Below, piece after piece: positions 61,554-64,000 of a stretch of DNA of 64,000 nt. The notes beneath the pieces were generated by a model. The model searched no databases. It saw nothing but the letters and a program-made list of their open reading frames with translations, and was not told where the DNA came from. Source of the stretch: Burkholderia glumae LMG 2196 = ATCC 33617 (GTDB taxonomy: Bacteria; Pseudomonadota; Gammaproteobacteria; Burkholderiales; Burkholderiaceae); contig NZ_CP009435.1 in assembly GCF_000960995.1 (NCBI RefSeq), forward strand, positions 3,595,772 through 3,659,771. The letters are read 5' to 3'. Within the stretch, counting starts at the first letter, position 1; the number at the start of each line of letters is the position of its first letter. A program made the position numbers and the translations under genes.

Positions 61554-61648
61554 ACGGCTCTCCCAAGACAACGTCGGTTGATCTTACCGCGATGTCGTCA
61601 TGAGCGTGTGAAGCCGTTCGAGTGCATGTTTTGCGCGATAAAAGACAA

Positions 61649-61676
61649 AACCCCCACTGCGTTGGCAGCGGGGGTT
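61649..61676 (-). terminator. Terminator of the rRNA operon
   Basis: AACCCCCACTGC pairs with GCAGCGGGGGTT across GTTG. On the minus strand the stem is followed by TTTTGTCTTTT. It lies just after 5S rRNA. Confidence 0.9.
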
Positions 61677-61689
61677 TCGAAGGAGGAAG

Positions 61690-61802
61690 CCTGACGATTA
61701 CCTACTTTCACACGGGCAATCCGCACTATCATCGGCGTAGAGTCGTTTCACGGTCCTGTTCGGGATGGGAAGGGGTGGGACCGACTCGCTATGGTCATCA
61801 GG
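61690..61802 (-). rRNA. rrf: 5S ribosomal RNA
   Basis: Read on the minus strand it begins GCCTGATGACCATAGCGAGT and ends with AGTAGGTAATCGTCAGGC, so its ends pair as a 5S helix I. The loop-B/C sequence CCCATCCCGAACAGG is the universal 5S motif. Ends may be off by a base or two. Confidence 0.96.
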
Positions 61803-61935
61803 CTAAAGGGGTTGTCACGTCGCGGCAGCGCGCCATGACCAATCTCGAAGAAGTAGTAGGGGTTGTGCTTGTACACCGGCACATTGCTCACTCAACCGCT
61901 GTTCGTCGACCTGCTGGTTCGACATGAAACAGACC

Positions 61936-64000
<2,065 letters not shown>

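Overview
The window is about 68-70% G+C, with leaderless-looking spacers, many ATGA overlaps and gene orders (hutH-C-U-D-I-F-G, ftrABCD, tonB-exbB-exbD, acs beside a DUF4212/symporter pair) typical of Burkholderia. I read it as a chromosomal segment of Burkholderia sensu stricto or a very close relative. This assignment rests on gene content and protein similarity recalled from memory, not on a search. The window ends inside a ribosomal RNA operon.

Layout. 0-3.5 kb: end of a putrescine (Puu) catabolic cluster (glutamine-synthetase-family enzyme, PuuD-like hydrolase, PuuC-like aldehyde dehydrogenase). 3.6-11.8 kb: a complete histidine-utilisation operon on the minus strand, with its repressor gene inside and a paired HutC operator in front. 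12-19.4 kb: housekeeping and accessory genes (phosphopantetheinyl transferase, DNA photolyase, alkane hydroxylase, succinate-semialdehyde dehydrogenase, AraC regulator). 19.8-21.2 kb: a tRNA-Ser(GGA) followed by a lower-GC patch with small unfamiliar ORFs. 21.2-23.2 kb: a chemoreceptor. 23.8-32.6 kb: a type VI secretion effector module on the minus strand (vgrG, an Rhs polymorphic toxin, a probable immunity gene, PAAR). 32.9-39.8 kb: an orphan sensor kinase, then a sodium symporter pair and acetyl-CoA synthetase. 40-43.3 kb: EamA transporter, UPF0114 protein, class I fumarase.

43.4-54.4 kb is an iron-homeostasis neighbourhood: bacterioferritin, bacterioferritin-associated ferredoxin, TonB-ExbB-ExbD, HemP and the FtrABCD ferrous iron uptake system. 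Four Fur-box-like sites lie in front of bfr, bfd, hemP and ftrA. Glutamate racemase, a LysR regulator, pirin and a DUF1857 protein are interspersed. 54.5-61.6 kb holds uvrB, an aromatic/aspartate aminotransferase, an aldo/keto reductase, rlmJ, two small conserved-looking genes and a CueR-type regulator. 61.6-64 kb is the 3' part of an rrn operon read from the minus strand (23S, 5S, terminator).

The best candidates for new biology are the Rhs C-terminal toxin domain, which looks like a divergent TNT-type NAD-targeting domain, with its unrecognised immunity partner; a 20-residue hydrophobic peptide gene that ends three bases before tonB; the structured, U-tract-terminated 3' region of hemP, a likely iron-responsive small RNA; and nested inverted repeats that place a terminator inside a pair of Fur-like half-sites between fumarase and bacterioferritin. 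I see no insertion sequences, CRISPR arrays, integrases or origins.
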